From contig JACCZJ010000101.1 in assembly GCA_013696065.1 (NCBI GenBank), positions 1 through 7,992 on the forward strand: DNA of 7,992 nucleotides, in the 5' to 3' direction. The translations under genes and the position numbers were made by a program. How positions within the stretch are numbered: the stretch's first letter is position 1; each line of letters opens with the position of its first letter. Origin of the DNA: Nocardioidaceae bacterium (GTDB lineage: Bacteria > Actinomycetota > Actinomycetes > Propionibacteriales > Nocardioidaceae). Positions 1 through 5,935 of this stretch are shown in pieces. The notes below the pieces were generated by a model that saw only the letters and a program-made list of their open reading frames with translations, was not told where the DNA came from and did not search any database.

Positions 1-2
1 GC

Positions 3-1289
3 GCTTGTCGACGGTGTCGTCCCGACCTGACCCCCGGTTCGCCGGAGTGGGACATCAACGCCGACGTGTCCGGACGCGCCATGCGGATGATCGCCGACGG
101 CGTTGTGGAGCGCGAGGGCGTCGACGGACTTGCCTCGCGCACTGGCTACTCGACCCGTCACCTGAACCGAGTCCTCACGCAACAACTTGGCGCCGGGCCG
201 CTCTCGCTGGCACGGGCGCAACGCGCGCACACCGCACGCACCCTCATCGAGACGACTGAGATGGCGTTGACGGATGTGGCCTTCGCTGCTGGATTCTCGA
301 GTGTGCGGCAGTTCAACGCGACCGTGCAGGAGGTCTATGCGGCCACGCCGACCGCGCTCAGAGCGAGTCGGCCGGCGAGTCGTTCCCAGCAGGCCAGGGC
401 GGACGGCGTCGTGACGATCTCGTTGGCGGTCCGCACGCCCTTTGAATCCAGGTCTTTGCTGTCCTTTTTGGCTCAGCGACTCATCGGCGGCGTCGAAGAG
501 TTCGAAGCAGACACCTATTCACGCACGCTGCGACTCCCGCGCGGTCACGGCCAGGTCAGCTTGACGCCGACCCAGACGCCCGTCGGACAGGTGCAATGCG
601 TGTTGCGCCTAACCGATCTGCGCGACCTCACCTCCGCGGTGGAACGATGCCGCCGCATGCTTGACCTCGACGCCGACCCAGTCGCCATCGACGAACACCT
701 GGCGAGTGATGCGATGCTCAGACCCTTGGTCCAAGCTCGACCAGGGCTCCGAGTTCCTGGCCACGTGGACGGGTTCGAGGTCGCCGTACGCGCCATCATC
801 GGGCAACAGATCTCAGTCGCCGGCGCACGAACTGTGGCCACTACGCTGGTCGCCGAACACGGTGACACCATCGCCAATCCAGGCAGCCCCGGGCCGACGC
901 GGTTATTTCCCACCGCTGAAGTCCTTGCCGGGGTGGATCCCGAAACCCTACCCATGCCGCGATCGCGCGGACGAGCCCTCGTCGAGATGGCTTCGGCCGT
1001 CGCCGACGGACAGATCCTGCTCGACCGCAGTGCGGACCGCGCAGACGTCAGAGCGGGGTTGATGGCGCTGCCTGGCATCGGTCCCTGGACGGCCGACTAC
1101 ATCGCACTGCGCGCTCTGGGCGACCCTGACGTGTTCTTGGCCACTGACCTGGGTGTGCGACAAGGCATGGCCACCCTGGGATGCATGGGCAATGACAGGC
1201 ATCAGGCTGCCCGAGCAGAGCTATGGCGGCCATGGCGTTCCTATGCCCTGATGCATATATGGAGATCCCTGAGCAAGGAGGAGCAATGA
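3..1289 (+). CDS. alkA: Ada-AlkA fusion: AraC-type regulator and 3-methyladenine DNA glycosylase (5' partial)
   Basis: The frame is open from the left edge, so the gene begins outside the window; the GTG at 66 is an internal codon. The first visible residues read ACRRCRPD, the hallmark end of the Ada methylphosphotriester domain, and Cys2 and Cys5 (visible numbering) match the last two zinc cysteines. The methyl-accepting cysteine should lie upstream. Residues about 24-105 form an AraC-type double helix-turn-helix (LASRTGYSTRHLNRVL, then LTDVAFAAGFSSVRQFN). Residues about 112-240 resemble the AlkA N-terminal domain, and about 250-428 the helix-hairpin-helix glycosylase core, with IIGQQIS near 265, LPGIGPW at 356-362 and the presumed catalytic Asp382 in ATDLGV. 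In this family, methyl transfer to the Ada part activates transcription of alkylation-repair genes, while the AlkA part excises alkylated purines. The stop overlaps the ogt start, so the two are probably one operon. Confidence 0.93.
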   Translation, partial: ACRRCRPDLTPGSPEWDINADVSGRAMRMIADGVVEREGVDGLASRTGYSTRHLNRVLTQQLGAGPLSLARAQRAHTARTLIETTEMALTDVAFAAGFSSVRQFNATVQEVYAATPTALRASRPASRSQQARADGVVTISLAVRTPFESRSLLSFLAQRLIGGVEEFEADTYSRTLRLPRGHGQVSLTPTQTPVGQVQCVLRLTDLRDLTSAVERCRRMLDLDADPVAIDEHLASDAMLRPLVQARPGLRVPGHVDGFEVAVRAIIGQQISVAGARTVATTLVAEHGDTIANPGSPGPTRLFPTAEVLAGVDPETLPMPRSRGRALVEMASAVADGQILLDRSADRADVRAGLMALPGIGPWTADYIALRALGDPDVFLATDLGVRQGMATLGCMGNDRHQAARAELWRPWRSYALMHIWRSLSKEEQ

Positions 1290-1876
1290 CAATCTCAGTA
1301 TTGACGGTCGAGTCGCCGGTCGGCCGGATGGAGCTGGTTGCCGAGGCAGGGTCGCTGACCCGGGCACATTTCCTGGTAGAGGCGCCGGGAGGTGATGAGC
1401 CGGTAGTGGACAACGCTTCCGGCATGCCAGTTCGAGCCGACCCGCTGGGCGAGGAGGAAAGCCGCAGGGGAGCGGGCGGGCGCGTGTCGGAGGAAACGGG
1501 GTCAGACAACCCGGTGCTACAGGAGGCCCACCACCAATTCGAGGCGTACTTTGCCGGCGAGTTGCGTGAGTTCGACATACCGCTGGCGGCGCGCGGCACG
1601 CCGTTCCAACGGCGCGTGTGGGATGAACTGACCCGCATTCCGTTTGGCGTCACAGCGTCGTACGGGGAGATAGCGGCTCGCCTGGGGATGCCTGCCGGCG
1701 CATCTCGGGCGGTGGGCACCGCCAACGGTGCGAATCCGATCGCCATCATCGTTCCGTGCCATCGCGTGATCGGGGCGAACGGCAAACTGGTCGGTTATGC
1801 GGGCGGACTCGAGCGCAAGCGGCAGCTCCTGGACCTCGAGTCGACTCATACGGGTCAACCGTCACTCTTTTGCTGA
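1286..1876 (+). CDS. ogt: Methylated-DNA--protein-cysteine methyltransferase (Ogt)
   Basis: This 196-residue suicide repair protein takes the alkyl group from O6-alkylguanine onto one cysteine. Visible family features are FQRRVWDEL (107-115), Y126-G127 with the DNA-recognition helix, SRAVGTANGANP (140-151), and the active-site VPCHRVI with Cys158. The ATG at 1286 is chosen because it follows a strong AAGGAGGAG ribosome site (about 1275-1283) and overlaps the upstream stop as ATGA, implying translational coupling to the Ada-AlkA gene. An in-frame ATG at 1223 would add 21 residues buried in the upstream gene and is not needed. The protein is somewhat long for the family (usually about 160-180 residues); the extra length is a charged, Gly/Glu-rich stretch at about residues 33-75 between the N-terminal strand region and the catalytic domain. 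The C-terminus ends QPSLFC, which resembles a sliding-clamp binding peptide. Confidence 0.95.
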   Translation: MTISVLTVESPVGRMELVAEAGSLTRAHFLVEAPGGDEPVVDNASGMPVRADPLGEEESRRGAGGRVSEETGSDNPVLQEAHHQFEAYFAGELREFDIPLAARGTPFQRRVWDELTRIPFGVTASYGEIAARLGMPAGASRAVGTANGANPIAIIVPCHRVIGANGKLVGYAGGLERKRQLLDLESTHTGQPSLFC

Positions 1877-1891
1877 CCTCGTCCCGGCCAA

Positions 1892-1925
1892 CCTCTTGCG
1901 CGGTAAGTCCTCTTGCGCGGTCAGT
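1892..1925. repeat. 17-bp tandem direct repeat, two copies
   Basis: Two adjacent 17-base units, 1892-1908 and 1909-1925, both read CCTCTTGCGCGGTMAGT and differ at one position (A in the first, C in the second). They start 15 bases after the ogt stop. Their sequence is unrelated to the 22-bp repeats that follow. No function is evident; slippage duplication in a convergent gap is the simplest explanation. Confidence 0.85.
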
Positions 1926-1935
1926 CAGTACGAAA

Positions 1936-1979
1936 GGGGAGGTGGCTGGCCTCTCAAGGGGAGGTGGCTGGCCTCTCAA
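1936..1979 (-). repeat. 22-bp tandem repeat, two perfect copies (family shared with 7831-7919)
   Basis: Units 1936-1957 and 1958-1979 are identical (plus strand: GGGGAGGTGGCTGGCC followed by TCTCAA). Read on the minus strand, each is TTGAGAGGCCAGCCACCTCC plus CC, close to the units after gpsA. The array lies between the convergent ends of ogt and ndgR, 18 bases past the ndgR stop. Each unit contains GAGG and CCTC separated by seven bases, so a short 4-bp hairpin is possible. Because 22 is not divisible by three, open reading frames crossing it yield repeated peptide-like translations (GRWLASQ, GEVAGLS) that I regard as spurious. Confidence 0.9.
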
Positions 1980-1997
1980 CGGGGATGGGGAGAGGAG

Positions 1998-2720
1998 TTA
2001 TTTGGCGGCGGCGCGGCGGAGCGCCTCGGTCAGGCGTTCGGCCGCGGCCAGCACCGCCGGGGCATGCATCCGGCCTGGCTGACGACTCATCCGCTCGAGC
2101 GGCCCGGACACAGAAACGGCCGCGATGACCTTGCCCGATGGCGAGCGCACGCCGGCCGACACGGATGCCACCCCGGGTTCCCGCTCGCCGACACTTTGAG
2201 CCCAGCCTCTGCGACGGATACTCGCCAAGGCAGCAGCATTGAAAGCGGCGCCATGCAGGCCACGGTGCAAGCGATCGGGCTCTTCCCAGGCGAGCAGGAT
2301 CTGCGCTGCTGAGCCGGCAAGCATACTGAGTTGACTGCCGATGGGAATCGAGTCGCGCAACCCGGCCGGTCGTTCAGCGGCAGCAACGCAAACCCGGAAG
2401 TCACCCTGGCGACGGAACAACTGGGCTGACTCACCCGTGATGTCGCGCAGGCGTGCCAGGATGGGGCCGGCCGCGGCGAGGAGGCGGTCTTCTCCGGCAG
2501 CCGAGGAGAGTTCACTGAGCCTGGGGCCCAGGGTGAAGCGGCCTTGCATGTCGCGGGCGACCAGTCGGTGATACTCCAGCGCCACCGCAAGCCGGTGAGC
2601 AGTCGGGCGGGCCAGACCCGTGGCGGCGACAAGACCGGCCAACGATGCTGGCCCCGCTTCGAGCGCGGAGAGCACCAAGGCAGCTTTGTCGAGAACGCCG
2701 ACTCCGCTAGAGTTGTCCAT
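1998..2720 (-). CDS. ndgR: IclR-family transcriptional regulator, NdgR/LtbR type
   Basis: This 240-residue protein has an N-terminal winged helix-turn-helix (about 9-60, with LAGLVAATGLARPTAHRL as the recognition unit) and an IclR effector-binding domain (about 75-235, including GESAQLFRRQGD and REPGVASVSAGVR). The opening MDNSSGVGVLDKAALVLSAL and the segment VARDMQGRFTLGPRL are, from memory, near-identical to streptomycete NdgR. Location supports this: in actinobacteria the NdgR/LtbR/AreB regulator is typically divergent from leuCD and controls leucine and other amino-acid biosynthesis genes. The ATG at 2720 is the only good start and gives the family's conserved N-terminus. No clear Shine-Dalgarno precedes it, while a -10-like CAGTAT sits six bases upstream, so a leaderless transcript is possible. 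The ligand cannot be read from the sequence. Confidence 0.95.
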   Translation of the reverse strand: MDNSSGVGVLDKAALVLSALEAGPASLAGLVAATGLARPTAHRLAVALEYHRLVARDMQGRFTLGPRLSELSSAAGEDRLLAAAGPILARLRDITGESAQLFRRQGDFRVCVAAAERPAGLRDSIPIGSQLSMLAGSAAQILLAWEEPDRLHRGLHGAAFNAAALASIRRRGWAQSVGEREPGVASVSAGVRSPSGKVIAAVSVSGPLERMSRQPGRMHAPAVLAAAERLTEALRRAAAK

Positions 2721-2729
2721 ACCCCGATA

Positions 2730-2760
2730 CTGACGTCTCAGATGCTGATATGCAAGTCAG
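2730..2760. promoter_or_regulatory. Putative operator in the ndgR-leuC divergent promoter region
   Basis: The 47 bases between the ndgR start and the preferred leuC start contain four alternating half-sites: CTGA (2730-2733), TCAG (2738-2741), CTGA (2745-2748) and TCAG (2757-2760), separated by 4, 3 and 8 bases. The middle pair forms a perfect inverted repeat around ATG. IclR proteins usually bind palindromic sites as dimers or tetramers, and this family is known to act at leuC promoters, so NdgR binding here is a reasonable inference. That these four-base motifs are the actual site is not established. The last half-site touches the leuC ribosome site at 2759-2763. Confidence 0.45.
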
Positions 2761-2767
2761 GAGCGAC

Positions 2768-4189
2768 ATGACCTTGCCCACTCCCCGCACCTTGGCCGAG
2801 AAGGTGTGGGACGACCATGTGGTCCGCCGGGCCGATGGTGAGCCGGATCTGCTTTACATCGATCTCCATCTCGTTCATGAGGTGACGAGTCCGCAGGCGT
2901 TCGAGGGATTGCGTCTCACGGACCGGCCTGTTCGCCGCCCCGATCTGACCATTGCCACCGAGGATCACAACATCCCGACGCTCGACATCGACAAGCCGAT
3001 CGCTGACCCCGTCTCGCGGGCTCAGGTCGATGCGCTGCGCGCCAACTGCGCCGAGTTCGGTGTACGGCTGCATTCTCTCGGCGACGTCGAGCAGGGCATC
3101 GTGCATGTGGTGGGACCTCAGCTCGGACTGACCCAGCCGGGCATGACCGTCGTCTGCGGCGACTCCCACACCTCCACGCATGGCGCGTTCGGCGCCCTGG
3201 CCTTCGGCATCGGCACCAGTGAGGTCGAGCATGTCCTGGCCACGCAGACCCTGCCCCAGGCCAAACCCAAGACGATGGCTGTCACGGTCAATGGTCAGCT
3301 GCCACCCGGAGTCACCGCCAAGGACCTCGTGCTCACGCTGATCGCCCAGGAGACCACAGGTGGTGGCCAGGGGTATGTCGTCGAGTACCGCGGCGAAACG
3401 ATCGAGACGCTCTCGATGGAGGGCCGTATGACGATCTGCAACATGAGCATCGAGTGGGGCGCCAAGGCTGGCCTCATTGCTCCCGACGAGACCACGTTGG
3501 ACTACCTCCATGGCCGCCCGCACGCGCCGACGGGCAGCGATTGGGACGCGGCCGTCGCATACTGGCGGACTCTGGTCACCGATGTCGATGCCACCTTCGA
3601 CAGGGAGGTCGTCATCGACGCCTCTGCCGTGACGCCTTTCGTGACCTGGGGAACCAACCCCGGACAAGGCGTGCCACTGGGCGACAGCGTCCCCTCACCT
3701 GACGACTTCGACACCGACGCTGAGCGCGTCGCGGCCGAGCGCGCTCTCGAATACATGGGACTGACCGCCGGCACACGCATGCGTGACATCGCAGTCGACA
3801 CCGTGTTCGTCGGATCCTGCACCAACGGGCGGATCGAGGACCTGCGAGCCGCCGCCGACATCATGCGCGGACGCAAGGTGGCCGACTCCGTGCGCATGTT
3901 GGTCGTGCCTGGGTCGGCCCGAGTTCGCCTGCAAGCCGAGGACGAGGGTCTGGACATCATCTTCAAAGAGGCCGGTGCAGAGTGGCGCGGGGCCGGTTGT
4001 TCGATGTGTCTGGGCATGAACCCTGATCAACTCACACCAGGCGAGCGCAGCGCTTCCACGTCCAACCGCAACTTCGAAGGTCGCCAAGGTAAGGGCGGAC
4101 GTACCCACCTCGTCTCCCCACTGGTGGCCGCAGCCACCGCAGTGACCGGTCGCCTGACGGCGCCCGCTGACGTGCAAGCTCAGGTCTGA
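2768..4189 (+). CDS. leuC: 3-isopropylmalate dehydratase large subunit (LeuC)
   Basis: LeuC pairs with LeuD to isomerise 2-isopropylmalate to 3-isopropylmalate, the second leucine-specific step, using a labile [4Fe-4S] cluster in the cytoplasm. The protein opens RTLAEKVWDDHVV, typical of the family, and carries DHNIPT, VCGDSHTSTHGAFGAL and TSEVEHVLATQTL. Cluster ligands are visible as Cys351 (GSCTNGR) and Cys411 and Cys414 (GCSMCLGMNP). The ATG at 2768 gives 473 residues, normal length, and is preceded by AGGAG at 2759-2763 with a short four-base spacer. An ATG at 2750 would add six non-conserved residues and lacks its own ribosome site. leuD follows after ten bases. Divergent ndgR suggests amino-acid-dependent control. 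Confidence 0.97.
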   Translation: MTLPTPRTLAEKVWDDHVVRRADGEPDLLYIDLHLVHEVTSPQAFEGLRLTDRPVRRPDLTIATEDHNIPTLDIDKPIADPVSRAQVDALRANCAEFGVRLHSLGDVEQGIVHVVGPQLGLTQPGMTVVCGDSHTSTHGAFGALAFGIGTSEVEHVLATQTLPQAKPKTMAVTVNGQLPPGVTAKDLVLTLIAQETTGGGQGYVVEYRGETIETLSMEGRMTICNMSIEWGAKAGLIAPDETTLDYLHGRPHAPTGSDWDAAVAYWRTLVTDVDATFDREVVIDASAVTPFVTWGTNPGQGVPLGDSVPSPDDFDTDAERVAAERALEYMGLTAGTRMRDIAVDTVFVGSCTNGRIEDLRAAADIMRGRKVADSVRMLVVPGSARVRLQAEDEGLDIIFKEAGAEWRGAGCSMCLGMNPDQLTPGERSASTSNRNFEGRQGKGGRTHLVSPLVAAATAVTGRLTAPADVQAQV

Positions 4190-4199
4190 GGGGACCGCG

Positions 4200-4853
4200 A
4201 TGGATAAGTTCACCAGCCACACAGGCACGGCGCTGCCACTGCGCCGCAGCAACGTCGACACAGATCAGATCATCCCGGCGGTGTATTTGAAACGCATCAC
4301 GCGCTCGGGTTTCGAAGACGGCTTGTTCGCAGCCTGGCGCAACGACCCAGACTTCGTGTTGAACCAGCCGCAGTATGACGGGGCGAGCATCCTCATAGCC
4401 GGACCCGACTTCGGCACTGGCTCGTCGCGGGAGCACGCCGTCTGGGCTCTGACCAACTATGGCTTCAAGGTGGTCCTCAGCTCCCGCTTCGGAGACATAT
4501 TCCGTAGCAACTCAGGTAAGGCAGGGCTGCTGACCGCCCTTGTCGAGCAGCCAGTCATCGATCAGTTGTGGTCCCTCGTCGAGACAGACCCTTCGACGGA
4601 AGTGACCGTTGATCTGGAGAACTTGGTTGTCAAGGCAAACTCCTTCTCGGCCCGCTTCGAGATCGACGATTACACCCGGTGGCGGCTGCTCGAGGGACTC
4701 GACGACATAGGCATCACCCTCGGCCACGAAGGCGAGATCGCCTTATACGAAGCACGAAGAGCTGCGTTCAAGCCGGCCACCCAAGAGTCAGCGCAGCAAG
4801 CCGACATCGCCGGAAAACCATCCGTCGAGGCAGCACTTTCCCAGCCCGCATAG
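4200..4853 (+). CDS. leuD: 3-isopropylmalate dehydratase small subunit (LeuD)
   Basis: LeuD is the swivelling small subunit that completes the isopropylmalate isomerase with LeuC. Visible family features are LPLRRSNVDTDQIIPAVYLK near the N-terminus, GPDFGTGSSREHAVWAL (G72 to H79 forming the substrate-binding loop), SSRFGDIFRSNSGKAGLL, and the C-terminal R-W-R-LLEGLDDIGITL. Length is 217 residues, slightly longer than many homologues because of an Ala/Gln-rich tail from about residue 185 (FKPATQESAQQADIAGK). The ATG at 4200 follows GAGGGGAC (4188-4195), which overlaps the leuC stop, so the two genes are co-transcribed and probably coupled. The next gene is 163 bases away and probably has its own promoter. 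Confidence 0.97.
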   Translation: MDKFTSHTGTALPLRRSNVDTDQIIPAVYLKRITRSGFEDGLFAAWRNDPDFVLNQPQYDGASILIAGPDFGTGSSREHAVWALTNYGFKVVLSSRFGDIFRSNSGKAGLLTALVEQPVIDQLWSLVETDPSTEVTVDLENLVVKANSFSARFEIDDYTRWRLLEGLDDIGITLGHEGEIALYEARRAAFKPATQESAQQADIAGKPSVEAALSQPA

Positions 4854-4884
4854 CGTTTCCGCGGCGTCTCTCAGATGGCATCTC

Positions 4885-4905
4885 GGGCTTGATCCGTCAG
4901 AGCCC
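4885..4905 (+). terminator. Possible stem-loop after leuD
   Basis: GGGCTTGA (4885-4892) pairs with TCAgAGCCC (4897-4905, G4900 bulged) around a TCCG loop, giving an eight-base-pair stem 31 bases after the leuD stop. The bases after it are AAGAAAATAA rather than a T tract, so it is not a canonical intrinsic terminator on the plus strand. It could act as a U-less terminator or a 3'-end stabiliser. Confidence 0.35.
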
Positions 4906-4951
4906 AAGAAAATAACGGCCATTTGGGGTGTGTCGCTTCGCAGCCAACCCC

Positions 4952-4966
4952 TATTGTGAATAACGT
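4952..4966 (+). promoter_or_regulatory. Candidate -10 elements of the hup promoter
   Basis: This A/T-rich patch in an otherwise GC-rich window holds two TANNNT-type hexamers, TATTGT (4952-4957) and TAACGT (4961-4966). No convincing -35 box stands at the usual distance from either; weak -35 boxes are common in actinobacteria. Transcription from here would give a leader of about 40-55 bases containing the hairpin at 4975-4996. The assignment is an inference from base composition and position. Confidence 0.3.
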
Positions 4967-4974
4967 TTTAGCGA

Positions 4975-4996
4975 CGCTGAGCATTCGGCTCACGCG
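4975..4996 (+). other. Predicted hairpin in the hup 5' leader
   Basis: CGCTGAGC (4975-4982) pairs with GCTCAcGCG (4988-4996, C4993 bulged) around the loop ATTCG, giving eight base pairs. It ends about seven bases before the ribosome site GAAAGGGA (5004-5011) of hup. It might modulate translation or mRNA stability, but nothing in the sequence proves a role. Confidence 0.4.
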
Positions 4997-5016
4997 AGTT
5001 CACGAAAGGGAAGCCA

Positions 5017-5652
5017 GTGAACAAGAGTCAACTCATCGAAGCTCTGTCGAAGCACTTCGAGGGCAACAGGAAATTAGCTCATCACGCACTCGAGGCTGTG
5101 CTCGACACGGTCACCAGAGAAGTGACCAAGGGTGAAAAGGTTGCCATCACCGGCTTCGGTGCCTTCGAGAAGGTCATCCGCCCGGCCCGCACCGTGCGCA
5201 ATCCCCAGACAGGCGCGCGCATCCGCGCCAAGAAGACCGCCGTCCCGAAGTTCCGTCCTGGGGCTGACCTCAAGGCCGTCGTCTCCGGCGCCAAAAAGCT
5301 CCCCAAGGCCACGGCCAGTACGCCGCTCCGGGCATCGGCGCCAGCAAAGTCGACCACAACGAAGGCTGCCTCGACAACCAAGAGCGCTGCTAGCAAGCAG
5401 TCGTCTGCGAAGAAGTCCTCGCCGGCCAAGAAGACCACCGCGAGCAAGAGCACCGCCACCAAGTCTGCGACTGCCAAGTCAACCGCCTCGAAGTCGACAG
5501 CGAGCAAGGGCACTGCAGCGAGGAAATCAGCGAGCAAGTCGACCGCATCGAGCCCCGCACGCAAGACCACGGCCGCCAAGACCACCTCAACAGCGAAGTC
5601 CACCGCGAAGAAGGCGCCGGCCAGGAAGACAACGGCCAAGAAGACGTCCTAG
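5017..5652 (+). CDS. hupB: HU-family DNA-binding protein with long Lys/Ala/Ser/Thr-rich tail
   Basis: The first 92 or so of 211 residues are a complete HU domain: MNKSQLIEALSKHFEGN at the start, then ITGFGAFEKVIRPARTVRNP and TGARIRAKKTAVPKF, with Pro63 at the tip of the DNA-intercalating arm. From about residue 93 the protein becomes a low-complexity basic tail made of KSTA, KKT, ARK and SKS-like steps, resembling the histone-H1-like tails of actinobacterial HupB/HupS proteins; such tails add DNA binding and compaction and can be acetylated in mycobacteria. The GTG at 5017 follows GAAAGGGA (5004-5011). Position directly after leuCD matches the conserved actinobacterial order. The tail's repetitive codons leave the opposite strand open (5082-5639), which is a shadow. 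It acts on the nucleoid. Confidence 0.96.
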   Translation: MNKSQLIEALSKHFEGNRKLAHHALEAVLDTVTREVTKGEKVAITGFGAFEKVIRPARTVRNPQTGARIRAKKTAVPKFRPGADLKAVVSGAKKLPKATASTPLRASAPAKSTTTKAASTTKSAASKQSSAKKSSPAKKTTASKSTATKSATAKSTASKSTASKGTAARKSASKSTASSPARKTTAAKTTSTAKSTAKKAPARKTTAKKTS

Positions 5653-5663
5653 GACCAACGCGG

Positions 5664-5870
5664 TCAGCGCGGGTCAGCCAGGGTCACGATCGTGAGACTC
5701 CGGATGCTGCCATCAGCACCGAGACTGATTCTGAGCCGCTGACCGGGGCGCAAGAGCCTGAGACCGCTCGCGAGGAATACGTCACCAGAGAACGTCAGCG
5801 CCCGACCGTCGTCGAACACCACGGCGCCCGAAGAGTCAGCTGGGTCGAACCTCAGAACCGTTGCCTGCAC
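5664..5870 (-). CDS. Small cold-shock/OB-fold-like protein, function unknown
   Basis: The 68-residue product starts QATVLRFDPADSSGAVVFDDG and continues with LRLLRPGQRLRISLG. The order (short strand, FDP, Gly-x-V, DDG, a Phe-rich middle, LRPGQR, final strand) parallels cold-shock proteins, whose equivalents are the F-x-x-x-K-G-F-G-F-I strand and an L-x-x-G-Q-x-V segment. The aromatic RNP1 and RNP2 residues that bind nucleic acid are missing or replaced (SSGAVVF in place of KGFGFI), so binding is doubtful. I believe similar small proteins are common in actinobacteria near this locus, but that is memory. It is convergent with hup (11-bp gap) and divergent from plsC. The start is GTG at 5870 without a Shine-Dalgarno; TAACGT six bases upstream suggests a leaderless mRNA. 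Confidence 0.75.
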   Translation of the reverse strand: MQATVLRFDPADSSGAVVFDDGRALTFSGDVFLASGLRLLRPGQRLRISLGADGSIRSLTIVTLADPR

Positions 5871-5876
5871 GGGTTT

Positions 5877-5882
5877 ACGTTA
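5877..5882 (-). promoter_or_regulatory. Candidate -10 element for a leaderless transcript
   Basis: On the minus strand TAACGT fits the actinobacterial TANNNT -10 consensus. Six bases (AAACCC) separate it from the GTG start at 5870, placing the expected transcription start at or next to the start codon. No -35 box is obvious. The lack of any ribosome site for the downstream gene agrees with leaderless initiation. Confidence 0.45.
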
Positions 5883-5935
5883 GCGCTCGAGCTTCGCAGG
5901 CTCGGCAGAGTGGGGCGGTGGGTGACATCGCCGTG

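Noticed and set aside
1223..1285. N-terminal extension of ogt from ATG 1223
   Set aside because: It would lie wholly inside the AlkA coding region; the ATG at 1286 has a strong ribosome site and ATGA coupling.
1756..2312. Small plus-strand ORFs crossing the left repeat array
   Set aside because: They overlap ogt and antisense ndgR, and their repeated GRWLASQ/GEVAGLS segments arise from the 22-bp repeat read in successive frames.
2738..3667. Long minus-strand ORF opposite leuC
   Set aside because: leuC is certain by motifs; high GC leaves antisense frames open, and no recognisable domain appears.
3695..4261. Minus-strand ORF opposite the end of leuC and start of leuD
   Set aside because: It is a shadow of two well-supported genes, with no domain signal.
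5082..5639. Minus-strand ORF of 185 residues opposite hup
   Set aside because: It mirrors the repetitive HU tail codons; composition (Val/Ala/Leu runs) and lack of a ribosome site mark it as a shadow.
5653..5665. Terminator between hup and the convergent small gene
   Set aside because: GACC-AACGC-GGTC gives only a four-base-pair stem with no T tract on either strand.
5888..5904. CGAGC-N7-GCTCG inverted repeat upstream of plsC as an operator
   Set aside because: A five-base stem in GC-rich sequence is expected by chance and nothing else supports it.
5861..5935. TTG start for plsC at 5861
   Set aside because: It would overlap the divergent small gene and add non-conserved residues; a later GTG is more plausible, although which one is uncertain.
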